From Patella vulgata (lineage: Eukaryota; Mollusca; Gastropoda; Patellidae): a DNA stretch of 64,000 nucleotides. The DNA is taken from positions 86,876,724 through 86,940,723 of the forward strand of contig NC_065881.2 of NCBI RefSeq assembly GCF_932274485.2. Direction: 5' to 3'. The position numbers and the translations under genes were made by a program. The notes below the pieces were generated by a model. The model was not told the DNA's origin and did no database searches. It was given only the letters and a program-made list of their open reading frames with translations. The stretch's first letter is position 1. Each line of letters opens with the position of its first letter. This document shows, piece after piece, positions 11,781 to 22,437 of the stretch.

Positions 11781-12014
11781 GGGGGGGGGGGTGAATGGTT
11801 AGCCCGTGCGCGCTGCATCAAAAGATATGTCATTGAGTCAACTGGCAATTTCGATTCCCCGGGTGTACGTGACAAGGAGTAGGGTCGCATGTCCAAATAA
11901 AATTGAACCATATATTAGTCCCAAAATGACCTAGTTTGTGTCGCGTAGACGTTCGTTTAATCACCCTCTCTCTCTATCTCTCTCCCTCTCACACACACAC
12001 ACACCCACACTCAT
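11781..12014 (+). mobile_element. tRNA-headed SINE, copy 1
   Basis: The head has an A-box-like GAATGGTTAGCCCGTG and a B-box-like TTTCGATTCCCC, then a shortened body and a tail with TAGTTTGTGTCGCG followed by CT and CA repeats. A perfect 12-bp target duplication, ATTTCTCATGTA, flanks it at 11769-11780 and 12015-12026. The internal point near 11903 is where the later tandem units begin, so this SINE holds the duplication breakpoint. Confidence 0.8.
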
Positions 12015-12268
12015 ATTTCTCATGTACAAAGCTTATAAACTCTATTAAATTGATAGGCTACCAAAATAAGTACCATGGAAACCATTTTATAATTTCTGAC
12101 TTCACATAGCGAGCAGCCTTTAGTTGAGAAGTCGAGGCGCAAGAAGGCAAGGAACATGAAGTTAAGAATGCAAATAGGTCACAACAGGTTTCCATAGTTT
12201 ACAATAAGAGATAAATAAACAATGGACATTGTTCAAGAAAGATGCAAGTGCCTACGCTGTTGGCATTT

Positions 12269-12536
12269 GGGGGGTTGGATGACCGAATGGTTAGCACGTG
12301 CGCGCTGTATCATAAAGCCTGTCATTGAGTCAACTGGCGTGGTATCGAACCCCCGGTTGTACGTGACAAGGAGCAGGGTCGCCTGTACAACCTCATGGGT
12401 TTTCTCCGGGTTTCCTCCCACTGCTAAAGACCCCTACGCGCAAGCGAGTTATTGAAATAAAAAATTAAAACCATATGTTAGTCCGGAAATGACCTAGTTT
12501 GTGTCGAGTGGGCGTTAAACCCCATTTCTCTCTCTC
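12269..12536 (+). mobile_element. tRNA-headed SINE, copy 2
   Basis: This is a full-length-looking SINE. The A-box-like region is GGATGACCGAATGGTTAGCA and the B-box-like region is GGTATCGAACCCCC. A central block contains GGGTTTTCTCCGGGTTTCC, and the tail is GTGTCGAGTGGGCGTTAAAC followed by CT repeats. The flanks TGTTGGCATTT and TGTTGACATTT form an 11-bp duplication with one mismatch. It is carried along in later units at about 17641-17908 and 26795-27062. Confidence 0.85.
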
Positions 12537-12808
12537 TGTTGACATTTTTAAATAATATTCAACAATTAGTACGACAAAAAGCTTATTTATGACGACAAAT
12601 TATTCTGGCTTGAATAGACGTATTGCTGCTTTAATATATTGTGAGTACTAAAGGAGACTGTTCATATATCGAAAGTACTTTGAGAGACCAATTATATGGA
12701 TGATACGTAGATGAATTATTAATATATCTATAGACGGGTAACCCTATACGAGTTCTCGCTTTAAAAGTATGCATTAAAACATGTTTTTTTGGAAATTGCA
12801 TTTTTAAG

Positions 12809-12934
12809 CTGAGGTAAAATCTAACAAAAGAATGATCGACCTTGAAAATGAAAACCAAACCTTGAAAGAACAGATTTGCGTGTTACAAGAACAACTACTT
12901 GGTCAACAGAGAAAATCCGACGAAAAAGTGCCCG
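12809..12934 (+). CDS. 42-codon coiled-coil exon, copy 1
   Basis: The acceptor is TTTTTAAG|CT and the donor CCCG|GTATGT, both phase 1, so the exon can be repeated or skipped without changing frame. It encodes NKRMIDLENENQTLKEQ followed by CVLQEQLLGQQRKSDEK, a strong heptad pattern (I, L, N, L, I, L, L). Four more copies lie downstream at 18181, 18883, 19585 and 27335. Copy 1 has Val where the others have Glu at the third codon of the exon. Confidence 0.75.
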
Positions 12935-13092
12935 GTATGTTCCTAGTAATATCAAATGTAAAACCATGAGATATCAAAGCACATTTCGTGGGCTAAGAAA
13001 TAAATGGACCTCTCTCCACTTCTGGTCAAAATTCATATTCCACTCTAAATATACTTTCAATGTTAAGAGCTTCTATTCCCTCATAAATGCAT

Positions 13093-13250
13093 ACACAGGT
13101 ACTGCGAAATCAAGGCCAAACGGCCAATCATCTTTCTGTAAACTTATACCAAGCTACAGGAATTCGAGTTACACCCCAAACGATTAGAAATGTGGATACT
13201 CTAGGTGCCACACATTTGATACGATATTCGCGTATATCGGATCGTAACTT
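13093..13250 (+). pseudogene. Tc1-like transposase fragment at a duplication junction
   Basis: A short piece reads QVLRNQGQTANHLSVNLYQ and then TGIRVTPQTIRN, the second helix-turn-helix of a Tc1/mariner transposase. It starts abruptly at ATGCAT|ACACAGG. At that point sequence from the coiled-coil unit joins sequence that in the second unit lies inside a longer Tc1 fragment (21930-22390). This marks the deletion in the first tandem unit. Confidence 0.75.
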
Positions 13251-13849
13251 CCTGGATTATGATCCCTGATTATACGAAAAATCAAATCGCGTTTTTAGAT
13301 TGTTCCTCTGGAGGTCAGAATTTTTATTTGATTTTAACAAACGTCCAAATGTATCACCGTTACACCCTAATGACTGTTAGTGTGTTAGTATCAATTCAAA
13401 AGCGATATCAACTATTCCAGCATTTAATAGTGTCAATGACTCCTTTTTGAGGAACCACAGAGAGTAGGTGAAGGGAAAAGCTACCATACTCGACTTCATA
13501 CGACCTGTTTAGGAGAAGTAAATAATAATAATAAAAAAATCACGTAAAAATCTTTGATCCAAATGTCCTGTCGATGAATGCTATCAAATCATTGGCGAGG
13601 TGAAGTTGGCCCTGTATCCGACCATTCCCTCGCTACCTCCGACCGTAATGGTAAGTGAACGTGAGGTGGTCGACTAGCATTGTTTGACAAGCGAGTAGGG
13701 TGTTGACTGGTTTGTGAGATTGCGCATGATAATGTAAACCCCCCTTTCGAGCTCTTTTCTTCATCTTATATTTATTAGTGTACTAATACAGTCGGGGTAT
13801 CAGACCAGTGTTGTAATATATTGACACTGTGAATATTGACTTTCCAGAA

Positions 13850-14225
13850 TCAGCAATCTGATGATTAAGATACAGATCTATATTTCGTTTCGTTTTTGTT
13901 TTTGTTATACTTTTGATGGCCTACACTGCATGAAGATTTGACCGGTTGTAGTGAAAGGTCGCGTCAGAGGTTGTATGAACGGCTTTCGACCCTATGACAT
14001 CAGACTTTGATTAATCAATCAGCGTTTACCCACATTTCCGTTCATCGCCCGCCAAGAAGTCGCTGTAACAGATGATTGCATTAGCTAACCCCTCACGCCA
14101 TCCAGAACTCAGGTTATATAACAACTTTTCCAGATCCTGATATAGTACAGACAAATAAAACGAAATTTTAAACTATAAAAACGAAACGAAATAGAATCTG
14201 TGTTTTAATCAGAATCAGTCAACTC
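13850..14225. repeat. Inverted-repeat (MITE-like) segment
   Basis: The left arm contains ACAGATCTATATTTCGTTTC and the right arm reverse-complements to ACAGATTCTATTTCGTTTCG, each followed by further A/T-rich similarity, with arms about 60 bp long. A copy sits at about 23020-23400 in the second unit. No clear target duplication was found. Confidence 0.45.
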
Positions 14226-14799
14226 TATAAATCCCTGATTCATTGATAATTCAAGCATGGTTAAATGGACAATAAAACCCGATAAATACGAAACAGGAAC
14301 GTGTTTATCGATATTGTAGCTCAAATATTTAGGGATTTCGTTCAAAACTATTTAAGAAATATTTTTACACCCATTTTAAAAAGTCGGTATTTGACCATGC
14401 GTTCGCGTCGCTGGTAAATGAATTTCGAACGAAAATGTTATACAGATATCGCTAAAGAAATATATTTTTAACGATTGAAGAATTTTAAAAGAATGGGAGA
14501 TTATTCTTGTTGTGGTGTTTCGGCTAGAAATATCATCCACGATCGAAAAAGTTCCGGCCTGCTAACCGAGGTTAAAGAGGAATAACTCTTGGCAACAACG
14601 ATGACTTTACTTTGAAGGTTTCAGTATAACTTTGGTGAGTTTTTTGCCTATATTATTTTATTTTCAGACCCTTATCACAATTTTGTAGCTAATTCTTGTT
14701 CAGACAATTGCAGTTTTCTGCTTACACACTCAAACACATTATAAAACTACGTGATGTCTATGATTCGAGCGGTTGCTATGTTAGTTACGTTAGTAACGG

Positions 14800-15255
14800 A
14801 TTCTTAGCGGTCTATTTTTCACCTTGATTCTTCTTTGTTCGCCAAAAGGAATCCTTTCTTGCCACATATTCGACACAAATTTATAAAAATACAACACTAT
14901 TTTCATGTAGATTTAAGCGATCCAAAAACACAAATAAGATGATCGTTTGAATCGATCCGCCATTATGAAACTCACGCCTGTGCAGACCGGAGTTTATGGG
15001 TTCATAGCTGTGCTCAGCCAATATTCCAAATTTAGGCATGGAATGTTATAGAATTACCGTCCACGAAAATACTTGATGAACTTCAATTAACGGACAAAAC
15101 TGTCAGTATGGATACCACTATAGTTTATGTATTCAAGATACATAAACTATTACATATAATTGAAGTACAGCAAGAATTGTCGTTCATGATAACATTCCAT
15201 TCCTAAATTTGGAATACTGACCGAGCGGTGAAAAATAGACGGAAAGGATTCCTAA
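14800..15255. repeat. Foldback element with nested hairpins
   Basis: Arms include GCGGTCTATTTTTCACC near 14807 and its complement near 15220, then ATTCCAAATTTAGGCATGG near 15020 against its complement near 15195. A central 12-bp-arm hairpin (TAGTTTATGTAT, 5-base loop) is at 15121-15149. The same structure recurs at about 23975-24430. It has no coding capacity. Confidence 0.5.
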
Positions 15256-15889
15256 ATAGCCTTAGAGCCGAGATGTTTTAAAAGCCTAATTTTCATATTA
15301 GTTCTGTATAGAATCAGCGAGTAACAGATAGCGGACAGTGTCCGATAAGGATCCGTTACTATTGCTGCGCTAGTCAGGATTTGATCAAAGCGTGATTTAA
15401 AAATTCAACTTGATTATGTAAACGTTGGTGCGTGAAGCTAGCGTACTGAAAAGGAAAACAAGATTGTCCATACTGCCGCTGCTTAATTACGAATAACAAT
15501 TTAGGAAATCTAAAAATGGTTTTATTTAATTTATGACTGATTTTCTACTGTTTTATGTATTTCAGGAATGTGTTTTTATAACAGTTGACGTTTGAAAATG
15601 GTGTAATAGTCATGTGTGCAGAACTGTTTGAAGATATTTGTCAATAAAGATTTGAATTGAATTAGATCATTGAGCACAAAAATGAAAAAAATTAGACTGT
15701 TATATTTATTCGCAGTAATTCGCCTTGATAATTTAGAGGGGGTTTATTATACAAAGAAAATTTCTCATTTGTACTACAATTAACAAATTATCACAGTGGT
15801 AAAAAGTAATGCACGCAGGGGTGGTGTGGAAATGATATAATTAGTGTTCAGGTCTAAAGATAAATAACGACATTTCATATTGATTCCAG

Positions 15890-15952
15890 GAGCCACTGAC
15901 AGTAGCCATGACACGAAAACCACCCGTGGCAAAAGAAGGAGGAAACGAAAAG
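15890..15952 (+). CDS. 21-codon basic exon, copy 1
   Basis: The acceptor is TGATTCCAG|GA and the donor AAAAG|GTATTA, both phase 1. It encodes ATDSSHDTKTTRGKRRRKRK. The terminal run of Arg/Lys looks like a nuclear localisation or nucleic-acid/phosphoinositide-binding patch. It is repeated at 25064-25126 with a Lys-to-Ala change in the basic run. The donor fits the consensus weakly beyond GT. Confidence 0.6.
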
Positions 15953-16562
15953 GTATTAAACAAGTTTTTTTTTTATTGTTTTATTATTTTTTATAGTGCC
16001 TGCAGATGTTGTAAAGGACAGACCCTTCATGACTATATACATTATTGAACATGGACTTGTATTCACTGGAAATTGTCATACACATAAAAAAAACATATAG
16101 ATACAGAATAAGATACATTGTCATACAGGTGCTAGACCATATGGTCTACTACAGAGCTATAAAGAAACTGTTGTTATGGGGGATCCATTTTTCAGAATGT
16201 ATTTTTGATTACTTACTGTCTATTTACCATAGATATTGAGGCCTAAGTATATTCTTAATTATTTTATGTCAATTTCTTTTCCGTCGTTTAATTGTAATCT
16301 TTTGTACGTTGACATCCCTCAATGTTCATAAAACCGCCTAACCATTTGACAAAGAAATAACAGCCGCTCCCTCAGTCAAGCTCGCACACAATAAGCTGAC
16401 AGACAACAGTCGGGTTGCCAGTTAGTGATACCATGACATGAGTATTTTTCTAGTAAGATTGGGTGTCTATACTTTCCATATATACCAAATTTGCCATATT
16501 TTCATTGTAATTAACAACCCGACAAATACTTTCGGGACAATGTATCTTTAAAGTACATGTTT

Positions 16563-16671
16563 TGTGTCAGCTAACATTACATATGTGATACAACTGGTTA
16601 AACACATTTCAAATATAATATTTGGAATGTGTTGAACCAGTTCTGTCACATATGTAATGTTAGCTGACACA
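16563..16671. repeat. Near-perfect 54-bp-arm foldback
   Basis: The arms begin TGTGTCAGCTAACATTACAT and end with the reverse complement, meeting at AAATATAATATTT, with only a few mismatches. It is repeated at 25717-25825 in the second tandem unit. Transcribed, it would make a long RNA hairpin. The nature of the element is unknown; it may be a small MITE. Confidence 0.7.
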
Positions 16672-17640
16672 AACATTATAATCTTAACAGACACAGCTAC
16701 ACACCTTTGGGAAATGAAATGTCGTGTACATTATCTCGCCTTGTCACATTTCGTATCCAATACACAAATCAAAGTTAATTACACTAAATATGTGTTCTCC
16801 GCAGGAACAACAATTGATCACATGATAAAATCACATCACACGTCTTGTGTTACAAGAAAAAACAAAGTTCTTTTTACACAATAGAAACCAAAATGTGTGT
16901 GATCAATAGCGGAAAGCATGGAAGTAAATCAAGATAGGATTTTATTTCAAAAACATAGCTATGACGCCATATTGAAATCTTTCAATACGTTATAATGAGG
17001 AATACAATTTGTCAATACATTACTACTGTCTGTTATCCGAGCACCAAGAAGCTTTACAAAACACCATAAATTATATTTATTATAATTTTAGTGGTAACAA
17101 AATATAACATTAATCCCAAGATCAACAATTAAACGAACCCGGACCTCACATAAAACTATACACATAACTAATTATTAATACAATATATAAAATTTTGTAT
17201 CAGAGAGATATACAAATGTGACAATGTTGGAGCGGGGGCAAAGTGAAGTTGGCAGAATTTTCGGAATTTGGGAATTGAACCATATATTAGTCCCAAAATG
17301 ACCTAGTTTGTGTCGCGTAGACGTTCGTTTAATCACCCTCTCTCTATCTCTCTCTCCCTCTCACACACACACACACCCACACTCATATTTCTCATGTACA
17401 AAGCTTATAAACTCTATTAAATTGATAGGCTACCAAAATAAGTACCATGGAAACCATTTTATAATTTCTGACTTCACATAGCGAGCAGCCTTTAGTTGAG
17501 AAGTCGAGGCGCAAGAAGGCAAGGAACATGAAGTTAAGAATGCAAATAGGTCACAACAGGTTTCCATAGTTTACAATAAGAGATAAATAAACAATGGACA
17601 TTGTTCAAGAAAGATGCAAGTGCCTACGCTGTTGGCATTT

Positions 17641-17908
17641 GGGGGGTTGGATGACCGAATGGTTAGCACGTGCGCGCTGTATCATAAAGCCTGTCATTGA
17701 GTCAACTGGCGTGGTATCGAACCCCCGGTTGTACGTGACAAGGAGTAGGGTCGCCTGTACAACCTCATGGGTTTTCTCCGGGTTTCCTCCCACTGCTAAA
17801 GACCCCTACGCGCAAGCGAGTTATTGAAATAAAAAATTAAAACCATATGTTAGTCCCGAAATGACCTAGTTTGTGTCGAGTGGGCGTTAAACCCCATTTC
17901 TCTCTCTC
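17641..17908 (+). mobile_element. SINE copy 2, duplicated in unit 2
   Basis: This is the same SINE as at 12269-12536, carried by the segmental duplication and not an independent insertion. The flanking sequence and imperfect target duplication are shared. It differs from the first copy at only a few bases. Confidence 0.85.
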
Positions 17909-18180
17909 TGTTGACATTTCTAAATAATATTCAACAATTAGTACGACAAAAAGCTTATTTATGACGACAAATTATTCTGGCTTGAATAGACGTATTACTG
18001 CTTTAATATATTGTGAGTACTAAAGGAGACTGTTCATATATCGAAAGTACTTTGAGAGACCAATTATATGGATGATACGTAGATGAATTATTAATATATC
18101 TATAGACGGGTAACCCTATACGAGTTCTCGCTTTAAAAGTATGCATTAAAACATGTTTTTTTGGAAATTGCATTTTTAAG

Positions 18181-18306
18181 CTGAGGAAAAATCTAACAAA
18201 AGAATGATCGACCTTGAAAATGAAAACCAAACCTTGAAAGAACAGATTTGCGTGTTACAAGAACAACTACTTGGTCAACAGAGAAAATCCGACGAAAAAG
18301 TGCCCG
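18181..18306 (+). CDS. 42-codon coiled-coil exon, copy 2
   Basis: This has the same acceptor, donor and phase as the copy at 12809. The start reads AEEKSNKRMIDLENENQ. It is intact and has the same coil register as its neighbours, so each inclusion would lengthen the coil by six heptads. Confidence 0.7.
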
Positions 18307-18882
18307 GTATGTTCCTAGTAATATCAAATGTAAAACCATGAGATAGCAAAGCACATTTCGTGGGCTAAGAAATAAATGGGCCTCTCTCCACTTCTGGTCA
18401 AAATTCATATTCCACTCTACATATACTTTCAATGTTAAGAGCTTCTATTCCTTCATAAATGCATATAATTTCGTAGAAATTATCTATGCATTTCACTTCG
18501 AGGGGTTCTATGCCCAGTTGGATGAACCCTGGGGCTGGATCTATGGTTACATTATCATCACCGTATCACCAAACACCTATTGCACGCGTTAGACAGTCAT
18601 ACTCCTGGCAGAGTTTCGTTTGATTAGAGCTAATCCCACTACTCACTGTTGTAAAGAAGGTAAATTCTTGTTCTAAATTATGACTGGTCAATAGTCCGAT
18701 TAACAACTAATAGCTAAATGCGTAACATTACCAAACACAGCTCCAAATTGGACCAAATATGTTTACATAACGTTACGTCACGATTAATATTATTAATATA
18801 TCTATAGACGGGTAACCCTATACGAGTTCTCGCTTTAAAAGTATGCATTAAAACATGTTTTTTTGGAAATTGCATTTTTAAG

Positions 18883-19008
18883 CTGAGGAAAAATCTAACA
18901 AAAGAATGATCGACCTTGAAAATGAAAACCAAACCTTGAAAGAACAGATTTGCGTGTTACAAGAACAACTACTTGGTCAACAGAGAAAATCCGACGAAAA
19001 AGTGCCCG
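18883..19008 (+). CDS. 42-codon coiled-coil exon, copy 3
   Basis: The exon and its splice sites are identical to those of the copy at 18181; it is the second unit of the 702-bp array. Because 42 residues is exactly six heptads, repeated exons keep the hydrophobic register. Confidence 0.7.
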
Positions 19009-19584
19009 GTATGTTCCTAGTAATATCAAATGTAAAACCATGAGATAACAAAGCACATTTCGTGGGCTAAGAAATAAATGGGCCTCTCTCCACTTCTGGT
19101 CAAAATTCATATTCCACTCTACATATACTTTCAATGTTAAGAGCTTCTATTCCTTCATAAATGCATATAATTTCGTAGAAATTATCTATGCATTTCACTT
19201 CGAGGGGTTCTATGCCCAGTTGGATGAACCCTGGGGCTGGATCTATGGTTACATTATCATCACCGTATCACCAAACACCTATTGCACGCGTTAGACAGTC
19301 ATACTCCTGGCAGAGTTTCGTTTGATTAGAGCTAATCCCACTACTCACTGTTGTAAAGAAGGTAAATTCTTGTTCTAAATTATGACTGGTCAATAGTCCG
19401 ATTAACAACTAATAGCTAAATGCGTAACATTACCAAACACAGCTCCAAATTGGACCAAATATGTTTACATAACGTTACGTCACGATTAATATTATTAATA
19501 TATCTATAGACGGGTAACCCTATACGAGTTCTCGCTTTAAAAGTATGCATTAAAACATGTTTTTTTGGAAATTGCATTTTTAAG

Positions 19585-19710
19585 CTGAGGAAAAATCTAA
19601 CAAAAGAATGATCGACCTTGAAAATGAAAACCAAACCTTGAAAGAACAGATTTGCGTGTTACAAGAACAACTACTTGGTCAACAGAGAAAATCCGACGAA
19701 AAAGTGCCCG
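19585..19710 (+). CDS. 42-codon coiled-coil exon, copy 4
   Basis: This is the third unit of the 702-bp array, with intact phase-1 splice sites and the same peptide as copies 2 and 3. It precedes the terminal exon at 20563 by about 850 bp. Confidence 0.7.
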
Positions 19711-20562
19711 GTATGTTCCTAGTAATATCAAATGTAAAACCATGAGATAGCAAAGCACATTTCGTGGGCTAAGAAATAAATGGGCCTCTCTCCACTTCTG
19801 GTCAAAATTCATATTCCACTCTACATATACTTTCAATGTTAAGAGCTTCTATTCCCTCATAAATGCATATAATTTCGTAGAAATTATCTATGCATTTCAC
19901 TTCGAGGGGTTCTATGCCCAGTTGGATGAACCCTGGGGCTGGATCTATGGTTACATTATCATCACCGTATCACCAAACACCTATTGCACGCGTTAGACAG
20001 TCATACTCCTGGCAGAGTTTCGTTTGATTAGAGCTAATCCCACTACTCACTGTTGTAAAGAAGGTAAATTCTTGTTCTAAATTATGACTGGTCAATAGTC
20101 CGATTAACAACTAATAGCTAAATGCGTAACATTACCAAACACAGCTCCAAATTGGACCAAATATGTTTACATAACGTTACGTCATGACTTACGATTTTAT
20201 TATTCCCAATTAACCAGTGCATAGCAGAATATTGCAGAAGAACTAATTGTGTGACAAACGAGCCTATCAGTACGCATATAATGTAAACAATACCGTTTTG
20301 AGTCAAACAACACTTTCACCGATTTTAATACCTTAAATCACTGTCCAAAGCTTTAGGAAAGATCCCTGATTAAAAGAAGTGCTGTCATGTTGCTGTGCTT
20401 GAGGATAGATTTGATTGAACGGGGAGAATAGACACACTCCCTCAAAAGCGCACGTTTCAGAAACTAATCCAGCAATGGCCAGAGAGGGATTTCTCGAGCC
20501 ATTGCTTCAGGAATATGTAGATAGTTAGATTTCCAATGACCCTTTTTTTCCCATTATATCAG

Positions 20563-20711
20563 TATTGGTCCCATCGACAGACGATTCTGAGCACACTGGT
20601 AATTCATCTGAAGACGGCAATTTGTTATATGATGACTTTACTAAAAAGAATTGGCTGTTGCGAGACCACAAAAAGCAGGCTCGTGTCGGTGCATTACCTA
20701 GTGTTGTTTAA
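20563..20711 (+). CDS. Terminal exon of the CARD gene, copy 1
   Basis: The acceptor follows a long T/C tract (CCTTTTTTTCCC...ATCAG|TA) in phase 1. It encodes 49 residues, VPSTDDSEHTGNSSEDGN and then LLYDDFTKKNWLL, ending PSVV before TAA. The stretch is acidic then basic, with a possible short helix and a Val-Val end that could be a PDZ-binding tail. A polyadenylation-like AATAAA occurs near 21150. The duplicate at 28312 is broken. Confidence 0.6.
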
Positions 20712-20921
20712 TTCTCTATTTACATCATTGTATTCATATAGTTTTTAAGTGGAAGCTTGTTATTCTTGGAACGTCGTTAATGCCTTAGCTATATTTTGGA
20801 TGGTTATGTCGTGATTTTTTTCAATGCGTGCGGTGGCTATTTCTTTACACACGGTGTTTTTGGTCATTGTGCATATTTCATTACGTGATGTGATTTTGTC
20901 ATGACATGATGTGTATATATG

Positions 20922-21555
20922 CCTTGTCGGTGCACGTTGTGAGAATCACATATCAGGTATCAAGTGGTCCATACGGACCCCAGTTATAATTCAAAGTTTT
21001 TACGTACAGATATATCTGAATTAAAAGGCAGCGGTTTAGTTTTTATTTGCATTCATATTTGACAACTAAATTGTTATACAAAAACATTTTAGTGACATTT
21101 GGAAAAGATTTAATAATTCTCACTAAATTGCTACTTTGTGTACTATGTAATAAAGAGGTTAAATGGCAATTCACGCTTGATACAAAAACCACTGAATATT
21201 TGGAATTCATCATTTAATTTTTGGTATTTGTAACATGCAGATTTTAAAAGAGAGAATACTCTGACAGACGCAATATGGTATTAGGCAGCAAACACATTGG
21301 CGAAATCACTAATGTGGGATGTAAGTTAGGGGTCCGATTGGACCCCTTGTTCCCTTCAAGCGTTGGGCCTGATTTGCATGTAACAGAACTCTGCATGTGA
21401 GAAGCAGATAAATACCGAACTCTTCGCCACGTGTAAAAATGTATAGGAGACAAAGTCACAAAATTTCAGAAAGCAGTGCCCAGTAGTTATTACAAAACAC
21501 TATAAAACATGTGCATGGGGTCCACGGAGACCCCACGTGCACCAACAAGGGTTAA
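20922..21555. mobile_element. piggyBac-like non-autonomous element
   Basis: The right end read inward is TTAACCCTTGTTGGTGCACG, followed by GGGGTCTCCGTGGACCCC. The left end is CCTTGTCGGTGCACGT, with a related GGTCC-GGACCCC block. TTAA next to CCCTTG and paired GGTCC/GGACC blocks are typical of piggyBac ends. The left TTAA is not preserved. The third tandem unit stops at the left end of this element (28678). Confidence 0.45.
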
Positions 21556-21784
21556 CATTACGTGGTGTAGATATTATGTTACGTGATGTCAGTTTTTCAA
21601 TACGTGCTATGAGTTTAAATTATAACTACTATTTACATCATTACTACGGTTTATATAAACAACGGTTTACATTATAATTACTATTTATTTTAAAATTACT
21701 CACAGCCTATCCGTCACATTTTATCATTAAGGGTATTATGCCATATCGGTTGAACGAATTCATGTGCCCTCTAGCGATCGCAAT

Positions 21785-21910
21785 TTTATACGCCCACATG
21801 AAATATTGTCGTCGCCCCTGTCCGTCCGGTTGTCCGTTCACAGTTTGTTTGTGGATACTCTTGAAATATAGGTTTATATTTCATCGATATTGGCAAGTAT
21901 CGGATCCTTC
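21785..21910 (+). repeat. Piece of the GCCCACAT dispersed repeat
   Basis: It starts TTTATACGCCCACATGAAAT and continues with GTCGTCGCCCCTGTCCGTCC, as in other copies at 29005 and 38940. It ends at GGCAAGTATCGG, where the Tc1 fragment begins. Confidence 0.7.
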
Positions 21911-21929
21911 AACATGATGAACGTCTACG

Positions 21930-22437
21930 TGTTATTGGCATGCTTCAAATGAGTTTTACACAGCGAGCAGTAGCCAACATGCTTAATGTGTCACAGTCTG
22001 TGATCAGCAGACTGTTGAACCGGTACCAACAAACACACAATGCTGATGATAGACCTCGTTCGGGTCGTCCTAGAGCCACTACACAAGCCCAGGATCGATG
22101 CATTCGTACACAGGTACTGCGAAATCAAGGACAACCGGCCAATCAGCTTTCTGTAAACTTATACCAAGTTACAGGAATTCGAGTTACACCCCAAACTATT
22201 AGAAATGTGGACACTCTAGGTGCCGGACATTTGATACGAGCCCAGGATCGATGCATTCGTACACAGGTACTGCGAAATCAAGGCCAAACGGCCAATCATC
22301 TTTCTGTAAACTTATACCAAGCTACAGGAATTCGAGTTACACCCCAAACGATTAGAAATGTGGATACTCTAGGTGCCACACATTTGATACGATATTCGCG
22401 CATATCAAATCGTAACTTCCTGGATTATGATCCCTGA
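21930..22437 (+). pseudogene. Tc1-like transposase N-terminus with in-frame internal duplication
   Basis: This encodes the bipartite DNA-binding domain of a Tc1/mariner transposase: FTQRAVANMLNVSQSVISRL, the GRP-rich linker RPRSGRPRATTQ, then QPANQLSVNLYQVTGIRVTP. A 153-bp segment (22087-22239) is repeated in tandem, keeping frame, so the second helix-turn-helix occurs twice. The DDE catalytic domain is absent. The 3' part grades into the GCCCACAT-type repeat. Confidence 0.8.

Larger units (their letters stand above)
18089..20192 (+). repeat. 702-bp tandem array, three units, each with one coiled-coil exon
   Basis: The marker TATAGACGGG recurs at 18101, 18803 and 19505, exactly 702 bp apart. 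Each unit has the acceptor, the 126-bp exon, the donor and about 480 bp of intron. Units are nearly identical, so the array is young. The third unit passes into sequence that has only one unit in the last tandem copy (27300-27950), which suggests the array grew inside unit 2. Confidence 0.9.
2401..20711 (+). other. Host gene model: CARD, SEA-like and repeated coiled-coil protein
   Basis: This is a multi-exon host gene inferred from splice signals and phase. Exons are 2401-2524, 4716-5294, 7585-7860, 8306-8620, 9123-9276, 10611-10765, 11417-11578, 12809-12934, 15890-15952, 18181-18306, 18883-19008, 19585-19710 and 20563-20711. Every junction is phase 1 except 9276/10611, which is phase 2 and whose partner matches. 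The total is divisible by three and gives about 826 residues. The order is a disordered N-terminus, coiled coil, CARD, SEA-like domain, coiled coils, a basic patch and a short acidic C-terminus. Nothing resembling a signal peptide or membrane span is seen, so a cytosolic or nuclear adaptor is likely. CARD plus coiled coil resembles the CARD9/CARD11 layout, but that is an analogy and no orthology is claimed. The start has a good Kozak context (AATAACATGG). Weakest points are the acceptor at 4716 and which of the duplicated 3' exons are really used. Confidence 0.7.

Noticed and set aside
12110-12190. Basic exon-like segment (EKSRRKKARNMKLRM) conserved in all tandem units
   Set aside because: The AG upstream does not give phase 1 and the other frames stop; conservation is explained by recent duplication.
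12222-12455. 77-codon frame repeated three times
   Set aside because: It is the SINE body read as protein.
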